Of a stretch of 64,000 nt of DNA, positions 40,493 to 48,901 are shown in pieces. This DNA is from Streptomyces sp. TSRI0281 (GTDB taxonomy: Bacteria > Actinomycetota > Actinomycetes > Streptomycetales > Streptomycetaceae). The stretch spans positions 111,330 through 175,329 of the forward strand of contig NZ_LWLE01000036.1 of NCBI RefSeq assembly GCF_001905125.1, in the 5' to 3' direction. The notes beneath the pieces were generated by a model. It made no database searches. It worked only from the letters and a program-made list of their open reading frames with translations, and was not told the origin of the DNA. Within the stretch, counting starts at the first letter, position 1. Each line of letters opens with the position of its first letter. The position numbers and the translations under genes are program-made.

Positions 40493-41770
40493 GTGATTGA
40501 CCTTCGCCTGCTCCGTGAGGACCCCGACCGTGTTCGCGCCTCCCAGCGCGCCCGTGGAGAGGACGTCGCGCTCGTCGACGCCCTGCTCTCCGCCGACGAG
40601 CTGCGCAGGTCGTCCGGCGTCCGCTTCGACGAACTCCGCTCCGAGCAGAAGTCGCTCGGCAAGCTGATCCCCAAGGCATCCCCCGAGGAGCGCGCCGAGC
40701 TGCTGAAGAAGGCCGATCAGCTCAAGGCCGACGTGAAGGCGGCCGACGCCGCCCAGGACGAGGCCGACGCCGACGCCAAGCGGTTGCTGCTCCAGCTCGG
40801 CAACATCGTCCACGAGGACGTGCCGGTCGGCGGCGAGGAGGACTTCGTCGTCCTGGAGACGCACGGCACCATTCGCGACTTCGGAGCCGAGGGCTTCGAG
40901 CCCAAGGACCACCTGGAGCTGGGCGAGAAGCTCGGCGCCATCGACATGGAGCGCGGCGCCAAGGTCTCCGGTTCGCGTTTCTACTACCTCACGGGTGTCG
41001 GCGCGCTGCTGGAGCTCGCCCTCGTCAACGCGGCGATCGCCCAGGCGACCGAGGCGGGCTTCATCCCGATGCTGACCCCGGCGCTGGTCCGTCCGCGCGC
41101 CATGGAGGGCACCGGCTTCCTCGGCCAGGCCGCCGAGAACGTGTACCACCTGGAGAAGGACGACTACTACCTGGTCGGCACCTCCGAGGTACCGCTCGCC
41201 GCGTACCACATGGACGAGATCATCGACGCCGACAAGCTGCCCCTGCGGTACGCGGGCTTCTCCCCGTGCTTCCGCCGCGAGGCCGGTACGTACGGCAAGG
41301 ACACCCGCGGCATCTTCCGCGTCCACCAGTTCGACAAGGTCGAGATGTTCTCGTACGTCGACCCGGCGGAGGCCGAGGCCGAGCACCGCAGGCTCCTGGA
41401 CTGGGAGAAGCAGTGGCTCACCGGTCTCGGACTGCCCTTCCAGGTGATCGATGTCGCCACCGGTGACCTCGGGTCCTCGGCCTCCCGCAAGTTCGACTGC
41501 GAGGCCTGGATCCCGACCCAGGGCAAGTACCGCGAACTGACCTCCGCGTCGAACTGCGACGGCTTCCAGGCGCGCCGCCTCTCCGTCCGGATGCGGGAGG
41601 GGAAGAAGGTCCGGCCGCTGTCCACGCTCAACGGCACGCTCTGCGCCGTACCGCGCACGATCGTGGCGATCCTGGAGAACCACCAGCTGGCGGACGGTTC
41701 GGTACGGGTGCCCGAGGTGCTCCGGCCGTATCTGGGCGGGCGCGAGGTTCTGGAGCCGGTCTCCAAGTGA
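40493..41770 (+). CDS. serS: seryl-tRNA synthetase
   Basis: A 425-residue class II synthetase charging tRNA-Ser. The N-terminal helical arm (about 30-105, LSADELRRSSGVRFDELRSEQKSLG to QDEADADAKRLLLQLGNIV) binds the long variable arm. Motif 2 reads SPCFRREAGTYGKDTRGIFRVHQFDKVEMF and motif 3 TSASNCDGFQARRLSVRMR near the C-terminus. The serine pocket region TSEVPLAAYHMDEIID is present. GTG start with TGGAGG upstream. The stop overlaps the next gene as GTGA. A serine tRNA gene lies 930 bases downstream. Confidence 0.97.
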   Translation: MIDLRLLREDPDRVRASQRARGEDVALVDALLSADELRRSSGVRFDELRSEQKSLGKLIPKASPEERAELLKKADQLKADVKAADAAQDEADADAKRLLLQLGNIVHEDVPVGGEEDFVVLETHGTIRDFGAEGFEPKDHLELGEKLGAIDMERGAKVSGSRFYYLTGVGALLELALVNAAIAQATEAGFIPMLTPALVRPRAMEGTGFLGQAAENVYHLEKDDYYLVGTSEVPLAAYHMDEIIDADKLPLRYAGFSPCFRREAGTYGKDTRGIFRVHQFDKVEMFSYVDPAEAEAEHRRLLDWEKQWLTGLGLPFQVIDVATGDLGSSASRKFDCEAWIPTQGKYRELTSASNCDGFQARRLSVRMREGKKVRPLSTLNGTLCAVPRTIVAILENHQLADGSVRVPEVLRPYLGGREVLEPVSK

Positions 41771-42579
41771 CCTTCCCCTACAAGCTCGTCGCGACCGATC
41801 TGGACGGCACGCTGCTGCGTGACGACCACACGGTCTCCGAGCGCACCCGTGAGGCGCTGGCCGCTGCCACCGCGGCCGGCGCCGCACACATCGTCGTCAC
41901 CGGCCGCGCGGTCCCGTGGACGCGGCACATCCTGGACGACCTGGGCTACGAGGGCCTCGCGGTCTGCGGCCAGGGCGCGCAGGTCTACCACGCGGGCGAG
42001 CACAAGCTCCTGACCTCCCTGACCCTGGACCGGCAGCTCGCCGGGCTCGCGCTGTCCAAGATCGAGGCGGACGTCGGCCCGGTGGCACTGGCCGCGAGCC
42101 GGGACGGGCTCGACGGCGAGGTGCTGGTCGGCCCCGGTTACCGGGTCCAGGAAGGCCCGCTCCCGGCCGTGTTCGTGGACGACGCGGCCGAGATGTGGTC
42201 CGCCCCGCTCAACAAGATCTACATCCAGCATCCGGAGCTCGACGACGACACCCTGGCGAAGAGAGCCCGGGAAGCCGTCGGCAGTCTGGTGAACGTGATC
42301 ATGGCGGGTCCCGGGGTCGTGGAGATCCTGCCGCTGGGGCTGAGCAAGGCGACCGGTCTCTCGCTGGCCGCCCGGCGGCTGGGCGTGAAGGCCTCGGACA
42401 CACTCGCCTTCGGCGACATGCCGAACGACATCCCGATGTTCGGCTGGGCGCGGCACGGTGTGGCGATGGCCAACGCGCACGACGATCTGAAGGCCGTGGC
42501 CCACGAGATCACGGCATCGAACGAGGACGACGGCATCGCGCTGGTGCTGGAGGAGCTGTTGAGGACTTCCCGCCCGTAA
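41767..42579 (+). CDS. HAD-superfamily (Cof-type) phosphatase
   Basis: A 270-residue HAD hydrolase of the Cof/IIB group. Motif I is LVATDLDGTLLRDD (nucleophile Asp), motif II VVTGRAVPW, motif III Lys in SKATGLSLAARRLG and motif IV AFGDMPNDIPMFGWARHGVAMANAHD. The C2 cap lies between. Such enzymes dephosphorylate sugar phosphates, flavin intermediates or nucleotides; the substrate is not evident. GTG start overlaps the serS stop, so it is co-translated with serS. A paralogue is encoded at 53907-54752. Confidence 0.92.
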   Translation: MTFPYKLVATDLDGTLLRDDHTVSERTREALAAATAAGAAHIVVTGRAVPWTRHILDDLGYEGLAVCGQGAQVYHAGEHKLLTSLTLDRQLAGLALSKIEADVGPVALAASRDGLDGEVLVGPGYRVQEGPLPAVFVDDAAEMWSAPLNKIYIQHPELDDDTLAKRAREAVGSLVNVIMAGPGVVEILPLGLSKATGLSLAARRLGVKASDTLAFGDMPNDIPMFGWARHGVAMANAHDDLKAVAHEITASNEDDGIALVLEELLRTSRP

Positions 42580-42700
42580 CCGGGGCTGTTCGTAGCCGGG
42601 CTGTTCGCGGCGGAGGTGTTCGTGGCGGATGTTCGTGGCGCGGTGCCGTACGTGACGGTGGTCTTTCATGGCCGCCGTACGTGACGGCGGTCTTTCGTGG

Positions 42701-42788
<88 letters not shown>

Positions 42789-43138
42789 GGGAGGGTGGCC
42801 GCGCGATGCGCTGGAAGGCCACCCCGGGGGTCCCGCGGCGAGCGGGGGCCCGGTAACCGACGTCGTTACCGGGGCGTCTGCCGTGGACCGCCCTGCGGGG
42901 AACTCGACGGACTCGGACTGTCGGTCATCGCCGCGCTCCTCTCCCGGTCCTGTGGCGTCTGTACGTCCTACGACTGTGCCCCGGCGGCGGATTCCGGTCC
43001 ACTGGTTTTCCTCTCTGGACTGCCCGCGGCCCGGAGAGCCGCGGGCAGCCGTGAAGGAACGTCGAGCAGACCGGCCGTCACACAGCGTACGGCGTTGCGC
43101 CCGGCATCTGCGGGCCGGCCGGTCGTGCGGACCGACGG

Positions 43139-43843
43139 TCAGCGGCGCCTGTTACGGCGGCGCAGATCCTTCAGCTGGTGGGCGAAATCGTCCATGCGCG
43201 CGTCGATACGGGAGATGTCCTGCGAGACGTCCGACAGCCGCACGCTGATGGCACCGACCACCTGATGCGTCACGTCCAGCTTCCGGTCGAGGCTGTCGAA
43301 CCGCTCCGACATCCGGCACAGCACCGGACCCAGCTCCTGGAGCGCGCTGCCGACTCCGGCGAGGCAGCTCTCGATGCGCGTGACGCGCCGGTCGAGCGAG
43401 TCGTACCTCGACCGCAGGTCCTCCTCCGCGTCGAGAAGGTACGTACGGACGCAGCGGGCGATGTCGCTGTCGCGAAGAAGCATGGCGACGTTGAGGACGG
43501 TCCGACGGGTGTAGAGCCGCAGTTGAGTGGCAGCCTGTGGATAACTTTCTCCCTGCGACCCTTGCTCCCCCTCCCATAGCGACACCATGTCGCTATGGAA
43601 GGACCGCAGCTCAGAGCCGCGCAGCAGACGCATCCCATTCTCGGCGAGCTCTTGCTGATGCCGGTCTGTGAGCCTCCTGACCGAGGCTGTGGATACTTCG
43701 AAGTACCGGGCCACATCCTCTGTGCGAACGTGAATTCCGTCCGGGAGCATGACAAGGCTCTTGACCTTGTCGAGGATGTCGACGCGCCCCATCCGCTCGA
43801 CGCGCAGCGCGCGCGATTCGAGCAGGGCGAGTTCCGTGGGCAT
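43139..43843 (-). CDS. phage-antirepressor-like DNA-binding protein with C-terminal coiled coil
   Basis: A 234-residue protein. The first half (MPTELALLESRALRVERMG, LDKVKSLVMLPDGIHVRTEDVARYFEVSTASVRRLTDRHQQEL) is a winged-helix-like segment. It is followed by RRTVLNVAMLLRDSDIARCVRTYLLD, a combination I associate with phage antirepressor-type proteins in Firmicutes and actinobacteria. The second half (about 140-225) is a long heptad coiled coil ending in a basic DLRRRNRRR. Probably a domesticated phage regulator; no other phage gene is nearby. ATG at 43843 with AAAGG six bases upstream. Two DnaA-box-like sequences (43536, 43688) occur inside it. The 43844-44149 gap holds its promoter and the ABC-operon terminator. 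Confidence 0.7.
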   Translation of the reverse strand: MPTELALLESRALRVERMGRVDILDKVKSLVMLPDGIHVRTEDVARYFEVSTASVRRLTDRHQQELAENGMRLLRGSELRSFHSDMVSLWEGEQGSQGESYPQAATQLRLYTRRTVLNVAMLLRDSDIARCVRTYLLDAEEDLRSRYDSLDRRVTRIESCLAGVGSALQELGPVLCRMSERFDSLDRKLDVTHQVVGAISVRLSDVSQDISRIDARMDDFAHQLKDLRRRNRRR

Positions 43844-44079
43844 GGGGTGCCTTTCGTACGCGGGAACGACGATGGACGGCCCAGTCCCCGGGCTTCAGGG
43901 GTGGAGGACGCTCACGGTTGCCACTCACTCGATGACCGGCCCGGTGGACGAGGTCTCACCGGTGCCGGCACTCCCCGATTTCACGAAAGCTACGACGCCA
44001 CAGAATCCAGTTGCCCCCACGCACCCTGCACAACGAACCGATAACCGCACAGTTACGCGGACAACGGTCCGCTCATAGG

Positions 44080-44108
44080 ACAACCCCCGCCCATCGGACG
44101 GGGGTTGT
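44080..44108 (-). terminator. terminator of the ABC-exporter operon
   Basis: ACAACCCCCG (44080-44089) pairs with CGGGGGTTGT (44099-44108) around a 9-base loop, 42 bases past the last ABC gene stop on the minus strand. Confidence 0.75.
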
Positions 44109-44149
44109 GCGGCCCCTGAAGCAGGCCGGGAAGATCTAAAAGAAGACGC

Positions 44150-44869
44150 TCACTCCTCGCCGGCCAGCTTCAGGGTGCGCAGCTTCTGACCCGCGTACCA
44201 GGTCGCGGCCACCGTGACACCGACCAGCAGCACCGTCGCGAGCGGCATGCCCACGTCGGAGGTGATCGCGCCGTCCCGGCCGACCTTCTCGGCGATCGCG
44301 AGGGACCACTGCTGCACGCTGAGGGTCCGCGCCCCGGGCACCAGGCTGCCGAACAGGGCCTCCCACACCAGGGCGTACACCAGGCCGAGGACCACCGCGT
44401 GGCGGCTGATCGTGCCCAGCAGCAGGAACAGCGCGCTGTACGCGATCGAGGCGACCAGCGCCGCGATCGTGTAGGCCACGGCGATCTGCTGTCCGTTGCC
44501 GTTCAGGATCAGACCGGCGACGAGGGTCGGCAGGGCGGAGAACACCATCGTCACGGCGATGGCCACGATCAGCTTCGTGAAGATGATCGTCGGCCGTTTC
44601 ACCGGCTTGGCCAGCAGATAGACGATCGATCCGTCGTCGATCTCGGGACCGATGGCTCCGGTACCCGCGATCACGCCGATCAGCGGCACCATCGTGGCGA
44701 TGGCGAAGCCGCCCAGCACGTTCGAGGCGACCTGGTCATCGGCCCCGGCGAAGGCCCGGACGGCCACGGCAATGGCCACCAGCAGCAGGGGCAGGACGAA
44801 CAGGATGGCGGCCCGGCGCCGGCCGAGCAGGGCCCGGTAGGTGAGCCGGGCGACTGTGGGGTCGTACAT
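44150..44869 (-). CDS. ABC-2 type transporter permease
   Basis: A 239-residue membrane protein with six predicted helices (ILFVLPLLLVAIAVAVRAFAG, GGFAIATMVPLIGVIAGTGAIG, LIVAIAVTMVFSALPTLVAGLIL, YTIAALVASIAYSALFLLLG, AVVLGLVYALVWEALFG, ATVLLVGVTVAATWYAG). The cytoplasmic EIDDGSIVYLLAKPVKRPTIIFTKL motif is typical of ABC-2 permeases. Last gene of a four-gene minus-strand operon; its ATPase partner is probably the gene at 44900-45811, 30 bases upstream. Substrate unknown; relatives export lipids, peptides or drugs. Confidence 0.87.
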   Translation of the reverse strand: MYDPTVARLTYRALLGRRRAAILFVLPLLLVAIAVAVRAFAGADDQVASNVLGGFAIATMVPLIGVIAGTGAIGPEIDDGSIVYLLAKPVKRPTIIFTKLIVAIAVTMVFSALPTLVAGLILNGNGQQIAVAYTIAALVASIAYSALFLLLGTISRHAVVLGLVYALVWEALFGSLVPGARTLSVQQWSLAIAEKVGRDGAITSDVGMPLATVLLVGVTVAATWYAGQKLRTLKLAGEE

Positions 44870-44899
44870 GACGCTTCACAGCTCCTTTCAGGCCACTAC

Positions 44900-45811
44900 T
44901 CAGGCCGCTACGAGATAGGAAAAGACCGATTCGAGGGACTCGTCGGACGGCGAAACGGTCAGCAGCCGGATGCCCTGTTCCCGTGCCACCCTGGGCAGCA
45001 GTTCGGTGAAGCGCCCGAAGTCGACGGCCTGGATCCGCAGCGCCTTTTCGCTCAGGTCGACCTCGATCCCCGCCGTGGACGGGTCGGCGATGAGTGCGGC
45101 CGCGAGGGCCCGGTCGTCGCTGGACCGTACGAGATAACGGTGCGGCCGGTCCGTCATCAGGCGGCGGATCTTCCGGAAGTCACCGGACGCGGCGTGGCGC
45201 CCCGCCACGATCACCTCGATGTGTGTGGCGAGCTGCTCGACCTCTTCGAGGATGTGGGAGGAGAACAGGACCGTGCGCCCCTCCGCCCCCATCTGTCGCA
45301 ACAGCTCCATCAGCTGCATCCGCTGACGCGGGTCCATACCGTTGAACGGCTCGTCCAGCAGCAGCACGGACGGCTCGTGAACCAGCGCTGACGCCATCTT
45401 CACGCGCTGGCGCATGCCCTTGCTGTACGTCGAGATCTTGCGGTCCTGCGCGTACTCCATCTGAACCGTCGCCAGCGCCCGCTGCGCCTCCGCGGCCCCC
45501 AGGCCCTGGAGTTCGGCGTTGGCGACGACGAACTCCTGGCCGGTCAGGAAGTCGTACATGCCCTCGCGTTCCGGGACGATGCCGATCTGCTGGTAGACCG
45601 CCTCGTTGCGCCAGATCGGCGCCCCGTCCAGCGTGACCGTGCCCGTCGACGGGGCGAGGAACCCGGCCATCATGTTGATCAGCGTGGACTTCCCGGCGCC
45701 GTTGGGCCCGAGCAGCCCGGTGACGCCCGGCCCCACCGTCATGCTCACGTCGTTGACGGCGACCACATTGCCGAACCAGCGCGAGGTGTGGTCGATCTCG
45801 ATGGTGGTCAC
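44900..45811 (-). CDS. ABC transporter ATP-binding protein
   Basis: A 303-residue ABC ATPase. Walker A LLGPNGAGKSTLINMM (about 33-48), a Q-loop region, signature STYSKGMRQRVKMASAL, Walker B PSVLLLDEPFNGMDP and switch His in FSSHILEEVEQL are all intact. The C-terminal DUF4162-like segment covers about 220-303. It energises the permease encoded downstream. The GTG at 45811 overlaps the stop of the upstream permease gene as GTGA; the longer open frame to 46195 is the permease gene read out of frame. Confidence 0.92.
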   Translation of the reverse strand: MTTIEIDHTSRWFGNVVAVNDVSMTVGPGVTGLLGPNGAGKSTLINMMAGFLAPSTGTVTLDGAPIWRNEAVYQQIGIVPEREGMYDFLTGQEFVVANAELQGLGAAEAQRALATVQMEYAQDRKISTYSKGMRQRVKMASALVHEPSVLLLDEPFNGMDPRQRMQLMELLRQMGAEGRTVLFSSHILEEVEQLATHIEVIVAGRHAASGDFRKIRRLMTDRPHRYLVRSSDDRALAAALIADPSTAGIEVDLSEKALRIQAVDFGRFTELLPRVAREQGIRLLTVSPSDESLESVFSYLVAA

Positions 45812-46716
45812 AGCCCGACCCTCCAGTAACGGCGCATCAGGACGGCGTACGAGCCGGCGACGAGCGCGAGAACAACGATCAGATAGACCACCCCGGTGCC
45901 CGTCCCCGGACCTTCCCCGGAGGGGAAGGACGAGGTGGCGCCGAGGAACGCGGTCTGGACGCCGTCGATCAGCGTGATCGGCGAGAAGAGCCCCAGCCAC
46001 TGCACGGCTCCGGTGGACCCCGTCTCCCAGGCGATGGCCTGGACCGTGGACACCGCACCGTAGGAGATGGTCAGCACGGCGATCACCGCGGCGACACCGA
46101 ACCCGCGGCGCGGGGTCAGCGCGGCCATCACCAGGCCGAGACCGGCGAACAGGACGGACAACAGCGCCACCGACACCAGCCCCTGGCCGAACCACTTGGT
46201 CTGATCGGCGAAGTCGAACTTCGCGAGCAGGGAGCCCACATACAGGATGAGCAGCGGCGTCCCGGTGAGCACGAACAGCGCCGATGCCATGGCCGCGAAC
46301 TTGGCGACGACGTAGTCGACCCGTTCGATCGGCCGTGAGAAGTACAGGGGCACGCTCTTGAAACGGAGGTCCCTGGAGACCGCCTGTGGTGCCTGCGCGG
46401 CGATGAAGAGGCCGATGACCGCCTGCAGATAGATCGCGTACGCCGTGTACTTGACCACCAGCTTCGACGCGTCCGGAGTGGCCATGGAGACCGCCACGAG
46501 GATCGCCGCGACGAGGGCCATCACACCGAACAGCAGCATCGGCAGCACCTTGGACTTGGCGGAACGGCCCAGTCCGAAGGAGCCCCGAAGGGTCTGCGAG
46601 TAGAGCGAGCGCCGCGCGTAGGCACGGCCCAGACGCGCGCCGTCGTACGAGCGGTACCCGATGTTGTGGATCCGGGAGGTGTCGCTCCCGGTCACGGCCC
46701 CGGTCTCAGTGCTCAT
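45808..46716 (-). CDS. ABC-2 type transporter permease
   Basis: A 302-residue permease. A cytoplasmic N-terminus (RIHNIGYRSYDGARLGRAYARRSLYSQTL) precedes six helices (LPMLLFGVMALVAAILVAVSMA to VVYLIVVLALVAGSYAVLM), with the amphipathic RDLRFKSVPLYFSRPIERVDYVVAKF between the second and third. It pairs with the ATPase encoded just upstream (46706-47740), whose 3' end it overlaps by 11 bases. Second gene of the four-gene export operon. Confidence 0.87.
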   Translation of the reverse strand: MSTETGAVTGSDTSRIHNIGYRSYDGARLGRAYARRSLYSQTLRGSFGLGRSAKSKVLPMLLFGVMALVAAILVAVSMATPDASKLVVKYTAYAIYLQAVIGLFIAAQAPQAVSRDLRFKSVPLYFSRPIERVDYVVAKFAAMASALFVLTGTPLLILYVGSLLAKFDFADQTKWFGQGLVSVALLSVLFAGLGLVMAALTPRRGFGVAAVIAVLTISYGAVSTVQAIAWETGSTGAVQWLGLFSPITLIDGVQTAFLGATSSFPSGEGPGTGTGVVYLIVVLALVAGSYAVLMRRYWRVGL

Positions 46717-47740
46717 CGCGACCGTTCCCCTTCTGCTGTCCGGCCCCGGCGGCCACGGAGGCGGTCTGCGCCGCGGTCCGTGCTGCGGGAGCCTGTTCGG
46801 TACGGAACACCTCGGCGATGTGGTGGCGCCGCTGCTCCATCCGTACGAGGCCGAGTCCGAGCCCGGCGACGCTGTCGCGGACGATGTCGTACGTCTCCTC
46901 GCCGGTCGCCTCGACCAGCAGGATGTGGCCCGCGCCGGGCAGTCCTTCGGCGTCGAGACCGTCGTGGCCGATGAGCGCGACCCCGGCCGCGGCGAGCGCC
47001 TGTCGCAGGGCGTCCGTGCCGTCGGGGTGGGTGTCGCTGTCGGTCACCTCGACCGCGAGGGTGGTGGTGGTCTGGGTGAAGTCGCTGGTGGAACTGGACC
47101 TCAGCAGGGCGCCGCCGTCGATGACGACGACATGGTCGCAGGTGCGTTCCAGCTCGCCCAGGAGGTGCGAGGTGACCAGCACGGAGATACCGAAGTCGGT
47201 GTGGATCCGGCGGATCAGGCCGAGCATCTCGTCACGGCCGACCGGGTCCAGGCCGTTGGTCGGTTCGTCGAGGAGGACCAGCTTCGGGTCGTGGACCAGT
47301 GCCTGGGCCAGCTTCACGCGCTGCTTCATACCGGTCGAGTAGCCGCCGATGGGGCGGTAGCGCTCTTCGTACAGGCCCACATGGCGCAGCGTGTCGGCGG
47401 TACGCTCGCGCGCCGCGGTCGGCGGCAGCCCGGACATCCGGGCCATGTGCACGACGAACTCGGTCGCCGAGACGTCCGGCGGCAGGCAGTCGTGTTCGGG
47501 CATGTAGCCCACCCGTTCCCGGATGGCGGCGCCGCTGGTCGCGACGTCGAGCCCGAGCACTGCGGCCCGGCCCTCGGTGGCGGGGGAGAGACCCAGCAGG
47601 ATCTTGATCAGTGTGGACTTGCCGGCTCCGTTGGAACCCACCAGGCCGGTCACACCGGGTCCGATGTCCAAGGAGAGCCGGTCAAGCGCGGTCACCCGGG
47701 GGAACCGCTTGCTCAGGCTTTCGGTCGCGATCACAGTCAC
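46706..47740 (-). CDS. ABC transporter ATP-binding protein, first gene of export operon
   Basis: A 344-residue ABC ATPase. Walker A LVGSNGAGKSTLIKILL, signature GGYSTGMKQRVKLAQALVHDP, Walker B KLVLLDEPTNGLDP and switch His in VTSHLLGELERT are intact. The C-terminal ~110 residues are an accessory domain ending in an Ala/Gln-rich tail. I place the start at the GTG at 47740 (VTVIATESLSKRF). No ribosome site precedes it, so it may be leaderless; the open frame to 47944 is not supported. A perfect palindrome GTGGTGCGCACCAC (47754-47767) lies 13 bases upstream and probably overlaps the promoter. Confidence 0.88.
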   Translation of the reverse strand: MTVIATESLSKRFPRVTALDRLSLDIGPGVTGLVGSNGAGKSTLIKILLGLSPATEGRAAVLGLDVATSGAAIRERVGYMPEHDCLPPDVSATEFVVHMARMSGLPPTAARERTADTLRHVGLYEERYRPIGGYSTGMKQRVKLAQALVHDPKLVLLDEPTNGLDPVGRDEMLGLIRRIHTDFGISVLVTSHLLGELERTCDHVVVIDGGALLRSSSTSDFTQTTTTLAVEVTDSDTHPDGTDALRQALAAAGVALIGHDGLDAEGLPGAGHILLVEATGEETYDIVRDSVAGLGLGLVRMEQRRHHIAEVFRTEQAPAARTAAQTASVAAGAGQQKGNGRDEH

Positions 47741-47753
47741 GTCTACGAAGGTA

Positions 47754-47767
47754 GTGGTGCGCACCAC
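47754..47767. promoter_or_regulatory. candidate operator of the ABC-exporter operon
   Basis: Perfect 14-bp palindrome GTGGTGC-GCACCAC, 14-27 bases before the first ABC gene. If the transcript is leaderless, a repressor here would sit on the -10 region. No regulator gene adjoins it. Confidence 0.5.
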
Positions 47768-47850
47768 AGAGGTCGTCAGCCCTGGCGGCTGGTTCCGCCT
47801 CAGACTCCAGACGTAGGGACCCGTAGGGGGACCCCATGGGAGAGGAGTCA

Positions 47851-47921
47851 CGAACCTGCGCCGGGGCCGGAAACGAACCTGCGCCGAGGCCGGGAAACGG
47901 ACGTGTGCCAGGCCCGGGAAC
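47851..47921. repeat. three imperfect 23-24-bp tandem repeats
   Basis: Units at 47851-47873, 47874-47897 and 47898-47921 share CGAACCTGCGCCGAGGCC-like sequence; the third has diverged. They lie in the divergent region (47741-48049) between the ABC operon and the M24 gene, which also contains a lone perfect DnaA box TTGTCCACA at 47937-47945. Confidence 0.65.
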
Positions 47922-48049
47922 CACGCGGCCGAGGGGTTGTCCACAGGTCGGCGCCCGCCTCTTGACGTAGCCGCCGGACATTGTCACATTCATCAGTGTC
48001 ACGTTACGGGCACGTACCGCACACGGCAGGGAACGGACGGTGGCACGGC

Positions 48050-48901
48050 ATGGCCTCGGCGGTGAAGGACGGAACAGCCCTGGAGCTACAGGGGTTCAGA
48101 GAGGTGCAGCGCCTCGCCTACGACTGCGCGGAGGCGGTCTCGGGCCAGCTCAGGCCGGGCGTGACGGAGCGCGAGGCGGCGCGGATGCAGCGCGAGTGGC
48201 TGCGCGAGCGGGGGGTGCGTGACTGGTTCCATCTCCCCTTCGCCTGGTTCGGGGACCGCACGGCGTTCGCCGGCTTCAAGGTGCCGCTGCAGTTCTTCCC
48301 CACCAACCGGAAGCTGGAGCCGGGAATGCCGTTCATTCTCGACATGGCCCCGGTGTACAAGGGATTCACGGCGGACATCGGGTATTCCGGCTGTCTCGGT
48401 CTGAGCCCCCTGCACGACAAGCTGCTGGCCGATCTGGAAGCCCATCGCGACCTGATCCTGCGCGAGGTGCGCGAACGCCGCTCGCTGCGCGCGATCTACG
48501 AGGACGTGGAACGCCTCATGATCAGACAGGGCTACGCGAACCGGCATCGCGCCTACCCCTTCGGCGTCATCGCCCACAAGGTGGACCGCGTCGATGAACG
48601 CCGCTGGTCCCCCCATGTCTTCGGGTTCGGAACCCAGTCGCTCAAGGGCCTGTTGAGCGACGCGCTGCACGGACACCGGGACGGCTGGTCGCCGCTGTGG
48701 AGTCCGTACAGCTTCTCCGACCATCCACCGCAGCCCGGACTGTGGGCGGTGGAACCCCACCTCGGATTCCGGGGTACGGGCGCCAAGTTCGAGGAGATCC
48801 TGGTCGTCACCGACTCCCGGGACCCCGAGGAGAGCGCCTTCTGGCTGGACGACGATCTGCCGCACGTGCGGCGCTGGGCCGAGGAGAAGGTGGCGGCGTG
48901 A
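48050..48901 (+). CDS. M24-family metallopeptidase-like protein
   Basis: A 283-residue protein with the pita-bread fold of methionine/Xaa-Pro aminopeptidases but no N-terminal domain. The candidate metal ligands are Asp in ILDMAPVYKGFTADIGYSG, His in FGVIAHKVDRV, Glu in LWAVEPHLGF and Glu in GAKFEEILVVT. FREVQRLAYDCAEAVSGQLRPGVTEREAARMQREWL begins the domain. A ~45-residue insertion around 180-225 (RRWSPHVFGFGTQSLKGLLSDALHGHRDG) is unusual. The substrate is unknown. ATG at 48050, weak ribosome site. The stop overlaps the next start as GTGA, making it first of a three-gene operon. Confidence 0.82.
   Translation: MASAVKDGTALELQGFREVQRLAYDCAEAVSGQLRPGVTEREAARMQREWLRERGVRDWFHLPFAWFGDRTAFAGFKVPLQFFPTNRKLEPGMPFILDMAPVYKGFTADIGYSGCLGLSPLHDKLLADLEAHRDLILREVRERRSLRAIYEDVERLMIRQGYANRHRAYPFGVIAHKVDRVDERRWSPHVFGFGTQSLKGLLSDALHGHRDGWSPLWSPYSFSDHPPQPGLWAVEPHLGFRGTGAKFEEILVVTDSRDPEESAFWLDDDLPHVRRWAEEKVAA

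Noticed and set aside
42795..43265. 156-codon plus-strand frame upstream of the antirepressor-like gene
   Set aside because: Composition is random-looking (Arg/Ser/Pro-rich), there is no ribosome site, and it runs into the opposite-strand gene.
43536..43696. TGTGGATAA and TGTGGATAC inside the antirepressor-like gene as a third DnaA cluster
   Set aside because: Only two boxes 150 bases apart within coding sequence, the second imperfect; noted but not annotated as a cluster.
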